DNA of 64,000 nucleotides from Panagrolaimus kolymaensis (GCA_028622995.1 JAJQJQ010000071.1:372001-436000); one strand, 5' to 3'; counted from the stretch's first letter, positions 13,232 to 28,200 are shown. A program made the numbers and translations. The notes: generated by a model from the sequence alone, not told the origin.

Positions 13232-16200
13232 TTTCATCCAAATCGGTTGCAGTAAATTCTGCGATGAGTTCACGACGTTCAACATTTTCGAGGAGTGAAA
13301 TTTGTTTGGGTCCAATGATTTGTGGAGGTGAGTCGTTGATATCTTCGATTTCGACGCGAATGGTTGTGGTGGCATAGAATTTTCCATCAAAAACTCTGAT
13401 ATCGATGGAGAAGCCATTTCGTTGAGATGGATCTTCATAATCCAATTGCTTAAAATAAATGAAGATTGATTTTCAGCAGGCGGCAGGTTTTGATTCTTGA
13501 AGAAAAGGCCCCCTTTGTGAAAATAAAATATTTAAAAACCCCAAAAACGCTTTCTCTCTCTCTTTTTTAACTCTCTTAGTGAAGTAATAATTTCCCGTAA
13601 TATTCCAACAAATAAAAAAATAAGTGAAATATATTTTCAGAAATATAATAAAGAAGCCGACGGACGTTGAAGAATAAAGCTTTTTCACATAAATATCTTC
13701 AAAGCATTTATTTCAATGCCAAATGAAAACTAAAAAAATAGAATAAAAGATAAAGAACTAATAAATAATTTGCTTTAAAAGGGTTTAAAAAAACACGTCG
13801 GAGAATAGAGCGCAAAACGACAAAAGCAAAATATGAAGAAGAAAAAAATGCTATAAAAACTAAAGAAAAAAAATAATAATGATAAGGCAGAAAAGAAAGA
13901 CAGACGACACTGAAAATTGTAGATGAAAAAAAAGTTGTAGAATGTGATTCAAAAAAAAAATAAAAGACGATCAATTTCTTCTTTTTGGTGACTGAGAACC
14001 AAGAGAGAAAGTTAAGAAAGCAAATCGGAGGCGTGTGGGGAAATATTATGAGTCATTTTTAAAATTAAAAAAATAGATAAATAGATAACAGCAAAAAAAT
14101 ATATAGGTGTGGAAGATTGAAAAAAGAATGATGCATAAATTAAACTTAAATAGAAATATTTTAATGGATTAGATTAAAAATAAAAATAGATAGCCTTTTT
14201 TTGTGAGTAATGGAATTGGAAGCTAATGAGTAAAAAAGAAAGTCTCCACCAAAAATGGACGACAACCTTGGCAATTAAGTGATGGAATACCAAATATTTT
14301 TTATTTATGATTTTGGGAAATGCCCTAATCTTATATTTTTGTTTTTCTTGGTAAAAGCTTTCAGAAAAACTAATGGACATTTTTTTAGCAGCAAAACAAA
14401 TCAAGAAAATCAACGAGTAGTAAAATATTCTAATTTCAAAAACTAATTTTCCACTCCACAAAATTTTTAACTCAAAAATCTTTGAAGAAGAAAAAATTAT
14501 TTTCTTTTTATAAGTAAAAGATGAGCGTCGGATATTCCAAGGAATTATCGCTATTTTTCTTCACCAGAAAAATAAAAAAATCGAGGTCACGGAAAAAGAA
14601 AAAATTGAGAAAGGAAAGAATTTATATTCAAAAAAAAAGAAGGTTTCTGGGAAACTCAACAACGCAGAAAGAAAAAAAATACAACGACAGTGCGCTGCCG
14701 CTGCAGGCCGCCACCGCTCATTCACGGCGCGTCGTTCTTGTTGTTATTGGTCGTGGCAATGACCACTACTACGAACAATTATAACTACCACATGGAGAGA
14801 GAGGAAGAAAAAAGGGAGAGGTAAAGAAAGATGGGTGCCGATTTCATCGCGAGTATGCCAAACCAAAAAAGGGAAGCATAAAAAAAAGGAAAGGCGGGTT
14901 TGGTTATTTTTTGGATGATGCATCTGTCAACAAAACAGCCTAACAATTACACCTGAGTTTTTTGGCAGGAAGATTGAAGATGAGCAGTGCAGTAAGTATG
15001 GGTTTGATTTTTAAAAAAGAAGAAAGGAAAAAGGCTATAATTTTAAGATATTTAAAAAAAGAGAAAAGTTAATGATGATGTTATTGCTACTACCTGTTGC
15101 TGAGATAGGTTCCCAAAAAAACCATAATATTTTTTTCTAAAAAAGAGACCATCTGTGATTTTTCATTTTAAGCTAGCGAAGACTTCTATTTTTTAAACTT
15201 TTTAAAATTCATTTATTTTCTTGAAAACTCATAAAAATAAAACTTATTTTTAATTATTAATTTTTCTTTTCTTTTAATTTCATTTCTATTATCGCAATCG
15301 CTTACGCTCCAATTTCCAACTTCCAAAAGAATAGATTTTCATAAATAAGAAAGAAAGAAAGAAAGAAATATGAGGATTAGAATTCATTATTTTAATATAT
15401 TTTTTAAATTTATCTTCAACAAAAAAAACTTTAATCGTTTTTTAAAATTTTTCTCAAATTTCAACCTTCAAAAAAACTTTGAAAAAAAAATAGAGGGGAA
15501 TAAAGTCAAATGATTTTAAAGTCACAAAAAAACTGTAAAAAAAGAAAAAAAAATACTATGAAATCGATGATGACCTCGAAGGAGTATCATCAATTTTTTT
15601 AAACTATTTTTTGCTCCTCGATAGGTTTAATAAAAACTATTTTTTTGAAGACGAATGAATAAGAAAAAAAGAAAAGTCAAACACGAACAACGAACAACCA
15701 GCATAGCAACAACACGCATGGGTTTTTTTAGGAGGATTTTCAAGGCCGATTAGTAGAATCATCTTTTTATTTTTTTGGGTTTAATTTTTTTTTTTGTACA
15801 ATAAAAAAATAAAGGGAACGAACCATAAAAAAGCCTGTTTTTTTTTTCTAAAGCAAAGCAAGGAAAAAAACGAGAGAAGATACGAACGACGACGACAAAG
15901 TCAACTTTTAATTTTTTCTTCTTATTCTTCTTCTTTTTTGCTGTCATCATCTCCCTTGGGTGTTATTCAATTCATTTTTTTTTTGGTTTAGTTTATATGT
16001 ACATATTCGGGTAAAATCGATTTTTTTTATAAAGAAAAAAGTTTAGTTTTTTTTATTCTTTTTTCGCGCAAATGAAGAAACTGCGTAACATCATTATTGC
16101 GTGTCTTTCAAGTGGACAACGGTCAAAAACGAAAATATAAAAAAATAAAGGATGAATAAATAGAGAAGAACGACGAGGCAAAGAGCGAAATAGGAGAGAG

Positions 16201-19200
16201 ATGATGATGAAAAGGAAAGATATATAATATTTTCTTCTTCTCTTTTTTATTTTTTCACTAAAAAGGAATATAATAAAAATATAAAAAAGGACCGCTCGAA
16301 AAAAGGCAAGAAGAAAGAAAGTCAAAAAGAAGGAACGTGAGCGAGTGAAAGTCAAAAAAAAAGTCAGTTAGTTAGAGATGGTCAGAACAACAAGAAGAAG
16401 CTATCATCTATCTATCTAGCTGTTGCTTGCTTGTTGTAAGGAGTTTCGAACAATATTTTTTTAAGGAAAAATGGAGATGGTGTTGGTTTTTATATTATTT
16501 TTTGAATGAATGTCCATCATCAATGTTCCCAAAAAAGCGATCTTTATTGACAGAAAAATCTTTAAGTTAGCATTTAAAAAAGGGTGGTTTAAATTATTAC
16601 TAAAAACAACGAAAAAAGCAAGGAAAAAGACAGTAACATTATATTTTCCAAAATATTGTAAAAAGTAAGTCACTAACTCGAGGAGAGTAAACAAATCATG
16701 ACAATAATTTTCAAAATTATGTTACTATTATTTTCTTTAAATACGCTTTAAGCAATTTTAGCAACAGAAAAAGTAGTTCGAAAAGGTATGTTACTTTACA
16801 AGGGAGACCTAATGACCACCATAAAAACTAAAATAATAAAAGTAATACAATTTTTAAATTTCAAATTTCTTCAAAAAAATAAGGGCAAAGAGAGAGAGAA
16901 ATAAATTTTAATGATTCACATACATTTTAAAAATAAAAAAAGCTTCAAGCCAAGGAAAAAAAAGAAGAGAAAATCACGCTCAATTGAGTCACAAAACTAA
17001 CGGACGACGAAAAATGTAAGGAAGAAAGAAAAAAAAGAGTGACCAAGACCTTTATTTTTATTTTTCAAACAAAAAAAAGAGAATGTTTTCCTTCCACCTT
17101 TTGCTCTTTCTTGCTTGCCTTTGCTTTCTTTCGTGCCTGACTGCAAACATTTATTTTCTCAATGCCCTTATAAAAAAACTACAACGAAAACAACGATGGT
17201 TATATTTTTTTTCTTTCGTTTGCCTTATTTTCTTTCTTCAAGGTCATCGGACTTGAGTCTCATTCTTCTTCTCCTCCGTCAAGGTGAGCTGGCCCAACCA
17301 TAAATAGCAAAGGACAGAAGATGAAAAATAAAAATAGGAAGAAAAAAAAGTGAGGGAAAAAAATAAAGTAAGTAAGTAAATGAATGAGTACACATACGCA
17401 AACAAAAAGGTGAAGGTTTGAGAGAGAGAGAAAAAATGGACTTCCATCAAAAAAAAAATAATGGACAAGAGAGAGAACAAACAGCTGAGTGAAAGAAATA
17501 GAAAATGGATTGGAATGGAATATTGAGACTAATTGCAAAAAATAACAAACACTTGCATTTGCAGTTGCTTTTTTTTTATTCGTTGCTGCCCTGAAGGATG
17601 GGAAGTCAAGTTGTGGTCAGTCGTCATCGTCACTAACACTCACTTAAAATAAAACTTGTTTGGGTTTTTTTCTAGCACTGATATTTGTGCAGAGAGATGG
17701 AAAGGAAAGCGATTTTTTAGTGAAAAAATATCCTTAAAAACATTTTTTTTTTCTTGCACTCTGAGATAAAATAAAAATGAAAATATCCTTATGGCTGTTA
17801 CTTTTTTTTTGTTTTTAAAAAGTCAGTCAATAAAGAAAATTATCGAAGCGAAAATAGTAAGTAAGTAGTTAGCGATGGTCAAAAAGTCAAAAAGCATTCG
17901 ATCAAAATTTTTTTTTCGATTTTCACAAAATTGCCTCTCTTAGAGCGGAAATCTTAATATCAATTAGTTATAAAAAAATGCTCTTCTAAAAATTTGAGCT
18001 CACAAATGTCTTCTTGCTAATTACTCCCAATTAACCCTTCACATGCGAAGCTTCATGAAATTCTAAACTTTCTTCCTTGCATCAAATTACTGTTATTTTC
18101 TATTAAAAAATCAAATCACAAATACGAGAATATGAATTTGAATGTGAACAGAAACAATTAATTTTTTTCAATCTCAAAAAAGTAATCCTTTTGTTCGAAA
18201 GAAAAAGGAAAAGATGATAGAAAAAAAGTCAGTAAAGGTTAAAGAAAAAAGAAAAATGGAAGAAAAAGAAGATTACTAAAAACGTAAAATCACTCCAGGA
18301 GGTCCAATTTCGTATGATCTGTGAGTAGTCACTTGACAGAGAGTCGGAGCAGAAACAGAAAGAATAATCATGACTTTCTGTTGTCGGCATAAATAAAATA
18401 TCAGGAATAAAAGGGATCAAAAACAGTGGTGGTGGAAATAGATTAACAAAATAGAAAGAAAAAAATGAGAACACAGTTACAAAGAAGAAGGATTGAAGAA
18501 TAAAATAAGATATATCGAGTAATGGCAGAGTGAATCATCAAATTTCGATGGTTAGGATTTTTTAATAAAGAAATAAAGAAGTTAATATAAAAAACGTAAC
18601 CAAAGAATATGTTTAGAGAAAAAAAAGAAAAATATTATCAAAACTTAAAAAAATTATGCACGCTGCAAAGAAGTTTTAAGTTTTTTTGTTTTTAATGTTT
18701 TTTCAAAAACCTGTAAATATTTGTTTAGTTACTCGCAGCGCAATCATTTTCAATCAAAGGCGGAGTACAAATGGCCAAACGCAACGTGCAATTTGTGGAT
18801 TTTTTAATTATTTTTTGATAGTTATCGCCATATTTAAAAATCTGGAATGGGTTTAGGAGAAAAGTGTTGAAAGGGCGTTTTTAAGTTAGGTAATTATCTA
18901 TCTTTTCGTACAAACGAATTTCAATTTCATAAAAAAACAAAAAAATGGTTCTGGACTAACTTTTTTGGTCCACATCTACTCCGCCATGATTACGCTGTGT
19001 GCTAGAAAAAAATATAAAAAAATTTGCCTCAGACGCTGAAGTTTTTGATCATAGACTTTTTTTGATACCTTTTAGGATTTACGCACAAAAGTATTCAGCA
19101 AAACCCCCAATATCTATCATCGGCGGGGATTCGAACCCAGCTCAAAGAGATCGCAAGAATCTCTTTTACCACTGAACCATGGATCAAACAAAATTTAACA

Positions 19201-22200
19201 TAAGAAAGTTTAAGGTATTAAAAAAGTATTTCAAAGAATTATTTTAGATACTATCATACTATCACTCTCAAAAATTCTAGTCAAAACCACAGCTTAAACT
19301 TTCTTAAATTTGTCAAATATTTATATTTTCTAAATTATTCAAAAAGTATCAAAAGTTTTTAAATTAAATTTGGAATTCTATGCAAATATTTTTTTATATC
19401 TCTCTAACCTTATTTGTCACTAACATATTTTTTTATACATTCACTCTAAAGCAACAACTACATCAGGTGTATCCATTCATTTCCAAGCGTATTTATATAT
19501 AAAAAATTACAAAAATAAAGAGTATCAAATTTAAGAAAGCTATTACATACATATATGGATTATAAAAAGTTTTAATTTTTTTATAAAAGGAAAAAAACAA
19601 GCAAAGGACTAAAAAGTTTTTAAGAAAAAAAGAAGAAAGAAATAAAAGTTTTTTTTGGTAATTTGAAACTTTCATAAAAATGGATGCAGAAAAAAAGAAA
19701 ATAAATTCTAAAAAGTAAAAATAGCTTTTTTTAATAAAAGTGAAAGAGATGTGGTAAAAAATTGATAGGGAATTGAAGAGGGCTTATAAATTTTTTTGGA
19801 GTCATGTAAAACTTTATTTAATATTTTAATAATCCAAATAAGTTCTCACTGCGAAAATTGCCTCTATACAAAAAATTAAAAATGTTAAAATTTACTAATT
19901 CTTAGAGTCTAAAATAATTTTCTATTTTCTTAAAAGCTAAATATTTTTGTTTAAAGCATGAATGGCTTTTTTCACACCTTTTTTTGAAAAAAAAACTATA
20001 ATTAGCGCATTTTTAACTCAAACACTTTTGTGGAATTATTTAAAGCACATTCACAAAAAAAGAAGAAGGTGTTGCTTGCTTGCAGATGCAGCTGCTTCAA
20101 TGACAACAAAAGCACAAGAAAAAGAAACAAAAGCAAAGAGTATTTATTCCCAAAACAAAGAACAAAAAAAAGAAAATGAGAGAGAGTCGAGTCAGTAAAA
20201 AAATTATTTTCAAAATGCCTGCGCAATTTTTCGAGGTTTGAGTTTAACAAAGGGAATTCATTGATTTTGGTTTCATTTCAGTTTGAACCTTTCGAGAGGA
20301 AAAAAATATCGGTAGATCAAAAAAATGCCGTTGAAGCCATAAATATTTTTAAACGGTTGTAAACCTTTCAAAAATGTTTTAAATGAAAACGAGAAAATCA
20401 GCAAGTAGGAGATAGTGAGTAAGAAGCTCAAGAAAAAAAAAAGGAAAAGTGAGTGGTGAATGACCGTTCTTTTTTCCCAAATAAAAAAATAATCAACCGC
20501 CGACTCAAAAGTGGGAGTTTGACGGTGTAAGCGAAGGTGTTGGTAGTGGTCGCAGGTTCGAAGGCTATAGTGTTGAAACAAGCATAAATGAAATGGGAAA
20601 GGCGAGACTAGTCAAGCGATGATGCATGCATGTTTTTGGTTGTTTTTGTAAAAAGCTCGCGATTTTTCTTCTTCACATTCTCCAACAACCAAAAAAAAAC
20701 ATGCAGAAAACGAACAACGAAAGCAAAAAGAAAGTGTCCCTTCCTTCACCTTTGCTTATTTCCTTTCTTTAAAGAAAAATAAATGTGAATCATGAATTTT
20801 TTCATGTTTTTTTTATAATCCTAAAATCTAAAAGCTTTAAAGCTTTTCCTTTCTCAATTTTTCAAACTTTTTTTTGAAGCTTTCATTTAAAAACAAAAAA
20901 CTATCAAATGATTTTTTTTATTGTAAAATAGTTGTTTATCGCCTTTAGGTGTCATAAAATAAAAAAGAAATAAAGAATGAAATCGTAGAATCGAACGAAA
21001 AACGATAAACGTCAAGGTCAGAAAACAAAACAATCTCTTAAGACTTTTAAAAAAATGATTCACAATTTCTTCTTCTTCTTCGATTTTACAATAATAAAAA
21101 TAAAAAAGTGTGTAAATACATGAAAGATTTTTTGATTTGATTTTGACACGGGAGAAAAATATGTAAATATGTATGTGTTTGAGAAGATTGAGATTGTAAA
21201 AGGAAACCTTTTATTATTATTTTTGTTTTTGTGAATGAATGTAAAAAAAGGTAAAAGAGAAATAAAATGAAGATTATTGCTACCGGAAATTTGAGAAATA
21301 TAAAAATTTATGGTTTAATAAAAAAAAATTTTATATGGCAGAAATTTGAGTGAGTCTTAGAATGAAAACTATTTTTGAGATAAAAACATTAAGAAATTAT
21401 CCAAAAATGTTTACTTCATTTTTTTAGCTATCTTGCATCAAATCCAAAAGTGAGGTCAAAGTCAAAACCCACAGAAAAAAAAACTATTGCATTTTTTTCT
21501 CTCCATTTTTTTAAAGGTAAATCACAAAAGCAAACATATATAGCCGACCCGTTAATTTTTTTTTTCACTCAAATAATGTTGATCCTCTACTCTCCTTTCT
21601 CTATGGTTTGAATTATAAAAATGCACAGGGAAAAATAAGAAGAAAAAAAATGTTTGAACAAGAGGACAAGAAAAATATATGAGGTGACCAACAACAACAG
21701 TCAGGTCAAACACTAAACAAAAGAAGAAGAAAAAAAGTCAAATAAAAAGTGAGAAGGAATTAGAATTAGAAAATCGTAGTTTTTTTTGGCAAAAAAAAAT
21801 ATACTAAAATACTAAGAAAATTTTCAATTGCATTCCAATGTTTATTAGTTATTTTGTGCCAAAGACAAAAAAAAATATTTTTCTCACAAGTTTATGTTTT
21901 CCGTTATTTTTTTTATTTTTATTTTAAGACATAAAGAAAAAAACCGGCACTTTTGCTTTCACCCTTTTGTGGACTGGACTTCTTCCAGCCAAAAAGAAAA
22001 AAAGAACTAGCATCTTTAAAAAAATGAAGGAGGCAAGCAAGAACAAAAACTTTCTTTTGGCGAAGACAAACGAGTCCAAAAAAATCTAACACGTCAAAAC
22101 AACGACGAGCATTTTTTTGTTAGCGCAAAAAATAAAAAGTTTTTTTCTTAACAAAAAAAAACTTAACATAGTGGTGCTTCTTCTTCGTCTTTAAGATGGA

Positions 22201-25200
22201 TGGTCCAAAGACAAGAGGAAGAAGAAGACGAAGACAACAAAAAAAACCTCTATACTTCTTGTTCTTTTTTTTGAGGATGGTGCCATCCGCCATTGCCTTC
22301 AACTATCCATCCATGCTTGTAGTTTTTTGAGTCTTGAGGCGAGAAGAAATAAATTGTCAACACTTGTTTTTTTTTATTTTTAGAGACCTGCGAGTAAAAA
22401 AAATATGAAAGAGAAAGGAATGAGTTAAAGTTAGTTTTTGAATGCTAGAAAAGATTATGCTTCTTTTTTTTACGAGAGTGGGGTTCTTGTTTATTTGGAC
22501 AATGGTCAAATAATACAAGTCCATAAAAATAAAATCAAAAGCAACAAAAAAGCGGCTTCCGTTGACGCGGGCTGCTTTCATTTAATCCAAAAGCTTTGAA
22601 AAAGTCTTTGCCACGGAATAAAAAAAAATGCATCGGCCAAAAAACTATTACCGAATTAAGTTTTCTTTTTTTTTTATTCCTCGTAAAAAAGTCAACGGCT
22701 TTTTTTTTGTTGCTAAAAGCAAAAAAAAGTTGCCAATTTTCGCACTTTTTCTTTTCGTTTTTTAAGAAAAGACAGAAGGCGAAGAAGAAAAAGAAAAGTT
22801 GAAAGACAAACGATTTTTTAAATGCCCAAGTCTAAGTATAGGAAGACTTCCACGTCGGCGTCCATTTTTATTTTTTTTTTTACATGAAATTTTTCTTTTA
22901 TTTTATAGCATAAAAAATGTCCGAGACTATAGTCATCCACTATTAAAAAGTGGCTACTATATAAAGATTAAGAATGGCTTCAAGGTAGAAAGTAAAAAAA
23001 GGACAACATAAAAGATGAATTGGTTGAATTAACTAATAATTTTCCAGCAAATTTAAGTAAATTTTGGGGCTAAAACTGCTCCAAAAAAACCTTTACAATT
23101 GAAAAAGAATAAAAAATTAGATCCAATCGTTCTTCCTCCAAAAAAAATTCTTTTTTCTTCCTATTTTTTTAATTTTCAAAAAGGCTAGTTTCATAAAAAG
23201 AAAAAAATTCAATCAATTTTTTTTCTAACTCTTCCAACAATTTTCAAGGATAGAATACAAAAACTAAACAAAACAACGAAAAACGAGGAAAGGTCGTTTG
23301 AAGAATCGAGCAGCAACAATAAAACATGAAAAAAAAAATAAAAGAAATTTTCCTTCGTTCAGTATCCGAAAAAAAAATTTCAATCAAAAAAATCAAAAAG
23401 TGGTCATTTCGAGGTTCGATAGTTTTCAATTTTCCTCCTGTCGCGCGCTCATCGACTATGTAGCGAAAAAAAAGAGAAAAAAAGAGAGATATCAATTTTT
23501 TGTTTGCGGTCATTTTTATCCTTCATTCAACGAAGAAAAAAAACCATTGAATCCATTTTTTTTTTCTCTCCTTGATTCAATCGGTTCCGGTCATTGCAAA
23601 GCTGCTGCTTTTTTTTCTTTTCATTTTTTCCTCAGTTTCAATTTTTTTTTGTAAAATAAAAAAATAATTTTCAAGAGCTTTTTTCCTCCTTCTTTTTTTT
23701 CCATTGTTTTTTTTCTTTTGATTTAAAAGAATATGGAGAAAAATTTTAAGTGGTTTTTAAAAAAATAAAAAATGCTTTTTTATTTTTAGGAGAAGCTTAA
23801 AAAAATTTTCTTTCTGCTTACGGCTTTTAGCTATTTATTTTTACTATAACGAAAACATTAGTTTTTGAAGTAAAAAGTGTACAGAAAAAAAGTGGTGGCA
23901 TAATTAAGAAAGCTTTGGTAACAAAAAAATATATTGAAATTTTTTGCTTTGAAACTAGAAAAGTTTTCAAATTTTTAAATCCCAAAAATCTCAACGATTC
24001 TTCTCCATTTAAATTTTTCTTAAATTTTTAGTCATCTCATTCTCAAAGTTTCCAAGAAGAAAAAAAATATTCATAATTTATGCTAATTTTCCAGCAACCA
24101 TAAAAGACTGGATTTTTTACTCTCTCTCTATTTTTCCGTCAAAGTTGAAAATCAACTACTTCCCACGCTTTTTAAAATAAATTTGTATTTATGTAACCAC
24201 CAACAAAAAAAAGCATTACCATTTTTCATCAAAGGAAGAAAAAAATTGAAAAAAGAAAAATATAAAGTGTTTCCCAGGGAGATATAATATATCCCTCTTT
24301 TTTTAGTTTTATTCCATTTGAAAAAGAAATATTCAGGAAAAAAGCTACCAACGAAAAAGTAAGTGCTACTGGAAGCTTCAAAAGGAAGAGGAAGAAGCAG
24401 GAGGCTAAAAAAATGAAGGAAGACTTGTTTTTTTTTTGGTAATACAAAATAATGACCACCTGGAAAGATGCTTTTGGTTACTCTTTGCTTTTATATAAGT
24501 AAATTGTTTTTTTTATTGGCTTTTCCTAGATGATTTTTTTTTGTTGTCGGTCAAACCCACAAAAAATCCCATTAAGCCTCAAAGGTGGAAAAGGAAGGTG
24601 ACTGGCACGAAAGTAATAAAGGTCTAAAAAATTGCTGTGGAAAAATGTGAAATTTTAATGAAGTCAAAAAAATAAGTGTGGCAGCAGCGGCTATTGTTGT
24701 TGAACACAAAATTGAGAAAGAATAAGGTCAAGATTTGGAGTAAATTCCTCTTCCTCGTTAAATTAAATGAAGTTTTTTATGAGAAATTAAAAGCAAAGCA
24801 TTATGCTGCAATTAAAAAAAAGAAGGTGTTAATGATGAAACGAGTGTCCGCCTGAGAAATGATGCCGTTGAAAGGTACAAAGACAATAAAAAAATTTGAG
24901 AAACATATAAATCAGCAATAAATTTGGAACAATTAATGTCAGTAAAAGCCATAAAACTTTTTTTGATTTTTATGGTCGAGAAATAAGACGGTCAGCTTTA
25001 GTTTTGTGCCGCAACGAAATTTATTAAACTTAATCATTTTTAACTTCAAAATTTCTTAACCAAAATGAAAAAACTTCCTCGGTGTATTTAAAATTATAAT
25101 AAAAAAAGTATAGTTAAATGGCTTTAGTTAAAAATTCAGGTAAACAAAATTCGAAGTTCGAACTCAAAGAATTTTGTAAATTTTTCATTCCAAAGCAGTC

Positions 25201-28200
25201 ATCAAAGAAAACTTTCCAAACCCTAGATGGCATAAATTAAAAACAAAAATCTTATTTTCGTTCCCATTCTGTCGCCCTCAAGTTTATGTATGCTTATTAG
25301 CTAAATAAGCATCCTTCGAATTTTCCCTTTAAGCTTTCATTCATTTTTCTTATATATTTACTCCTTCCAAACTCACTAACTAAAAATTTAGCAAGGAAGC
25401 AAACGTTCCGGAATCTCTCTCGCTCCTCTTCTCTCATTTTTTATTTGGTCCAAATAAATTTATGAAAACGCAGCAGCAGCAGCAAAAGTGACCAATGTCC
25501 ACTCCCTTCTTCTTGCATTTTTGCTTGCTGCTTCCGGTTGCACTCTCATTTTTTCTTTTCTAAGTTGCGCACTTTGGGAAGAAAGTCAAAATTCAAGACG
25601 ACTTTTTATTTTTCTCAAAAAGGTCGTTGTTCGTTCGTCGCTAAAGGGCAGGGCACTTGACGACAAACAACAACAAACATTTGATATTTGTAACTAAAAA
25701 CAAAATTTGGTATGTCTTTTTTGCTTTTCAAATAAAAAAATTTGTAACAATTTTTGATTTGGTTTTTGGTAGTGAAACAACTGTCTTCTTTGAACTCTCG
25801 AGAAGTAAGTTGATGATGATGAGCAAATTGATGGAAGGAAGGAAAAAGGCGTTAAATGACCATCATCACAACAGCCAACAACAGCAGGGGCGCAAAATGC
25901 AAAAAAAAAGTGTGATGATGCTCCTCTCGATGAGGAACTGTTCATGCCAATCAAGCTTGATGGTCAATTGCGTAATCTTGAGGGTGGTGGAAGAAGAAAT
26001 GTGTCATTCATTCATTCAGGAAAATAAAAAATGAAGTGCTATTAACTAATGATTTAAGACAAATGACAAGGCTAATGGAAGAGGGTAATGAATGTGAAAA
26101 TGTTGTAAAAAAAATTTGTGCAATAAAAAAAAGAAAAAAGTGTAAAATGACCTAAGCATTTTTGTCTTAAAAATAAATGTAATGAAAATTTAGTTTAAAA
26201 TTAACTAAAATTGAAACCAAATATAAAAAAGGTATAAGGAACAAAGGTCTTGAAGGCCGATTTACTACCACCAAATTCCAAGAAAAAAATGCTTAAGCTA
26301 CTTTTCTATTTTTTTAAGCCAATAAATACTCTAAAAAAACTATCTCCAACAAATTATTTTTATTTTCTTACCCATAAATTCATAGGCTCATGCATACTTG
26401 TACTTGTCATAAGTATGTATTACCTCCTTCAAGCTATGCAGCAAAAAAAAGTGAATTAGTTTTATTACTTTTCAAAAAAAAAATATAATAAAAATAGATG
26501 AAAGTGAATTGGAGACTTGGACAAAAGAAAGAAAGGAGAGCAGCAGCAACAAGTATATTTTATTAAGATCAAAACAAGCTTGCTTTTGCTTTGCTGCGCA
26601 TAAGTGGATTAAAAGGCAAAAAAAAAGAAATACGAAAGAAAAAAAAGCATGTGTTAGTTTTTTTTGTTCTTACATTCCATTACACTTTTTGGAAATCGGA
26701 AAAAGAGAGAGAGAGTTTAGGGGAAATTGATCATCATAAAAATTATTATTAATGTCAGGAAAAAAAGAATGAATTATTTGATGAAAGAAAAATATCCAAA
26801 AAAAAATTGCGCTAATAAATCAAGCTTTTGCCAAATATCAAATGCCGACGGGAAATAAAAGAAAGAAAGAAAAGAAACAATCATATCTTTTATATTTTTT
26901 TGAAAGGCGCGTTCGTCGATGACAACAAAAGAATAAAACAATAATAATAATAAAGATTATGACAAGAATGGATGGATGGATGTCTAGAAGACGACAAAAA
27001 GAAACACAGCTGTTTAGAAGAAAAAAAGAACGGAAATATTTTTAGAACTTGCAAGATTTGGCTTTTTTTAATTAAGAAATTAAATGATAATATTTTTTTG
27101 TAATGGTTACAAAATTCCTTAAAAAAGTTTTATTTTTTATGGAAATTTTTCTCTCGTGAAGTTGCTGCTACGATTATGGATTGGCAAAAAAATAAATAAG
27201 CGTGTCAAAAAGCAAGCGCAGCCCTTATGACACCTGCTTGTGCTTGTGTTTATGAGAAAAAGAGAGGCAAAACTTTTTTTGGCATCATTTTTCGGCACTC
27301 ATACTACCAACAACAAAAAAATTGAGAAAGAAAAGTGTTTATTTTTATCGTTCATTGCACATACCCACATTTTTGAATTTTTGCATTTTTCTTTCCTGAA
27401 AAAATAGATTCAGAAGAAAGGAAAAAAGGAAGAAAAAAGTTTTTAAAAATAAAAGCAAGCAGCCACAATAGCAAAAGCAATGGCTACTACTACCACCTCG
27501 CGCCACTTATATAATAAAATATGCTATAAGTGGTTGGGATGGTGGTAGCCAATGCATGAATCTAATATTCATATTCCACCAAGCTTCTCAAGTATCATTT
27601 TTTTCTTTTCCTGTCGTCTTTAATTTTTTTTTCTTTAAAAAGGATATAATCAGGGCTGTCAAATCGCATCGCAAAATGTCGACGCAATCGCAGCAGCGAC
27701 GCATTTTTCATTTTCGCAGCTGCGATGCGATGCGAAAAATTCAAAAAAAATGAAATCGCTGCTGCGACTTCAGCGATGTTGTCGCAGTTTGCAAATGCGA
27801 CGCTTTTTTTACGTGTCTTTTTTGAAATGCGATCGCAGCTGCGATGCGATTGAAAGCGTCGCATATGAAATGCGATGAAAATCGCGCAAGCTGCTGCGAA
27901 TCGCTGAAGTCGCAGTACACTTTTTCTTGCGTCGCATGCGAAAAATAGTGATTTGACAGCCCTGGATATAATATGGCTTTGATCGAAAAAGATGAAGCTT
28001 GTTTTGATATAACTAGTTTGATTTTAATCTCGAAAAATGAATTAATAAAAAAATGGATTAAATACTTTTAAAAATAGCGATTTCGAGAAGCAACTAACAA
28101 AATAGCTGGTAGGGAGAAAAAAAGGCTATCGATGCCGATTTATAAAATTTTTAAATAGATTTTTTCTTTGCCGATGAAAAGAATTTTTTTTGTAAAAAAA

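Noticed and set aside
19117..19188. tRNA gene on the minus strand
   Set aside because: A and B boxes are present but the acceptor stem does not close, and the flanking body is shared with another copy, so it is a SINE head.
27556..27864. Open frames on both strands over the GCGATGCGA-rich stretch
   Set aside because: They are by-products of the repetitive interior of the hAT element, which has defined ends and target duplication.
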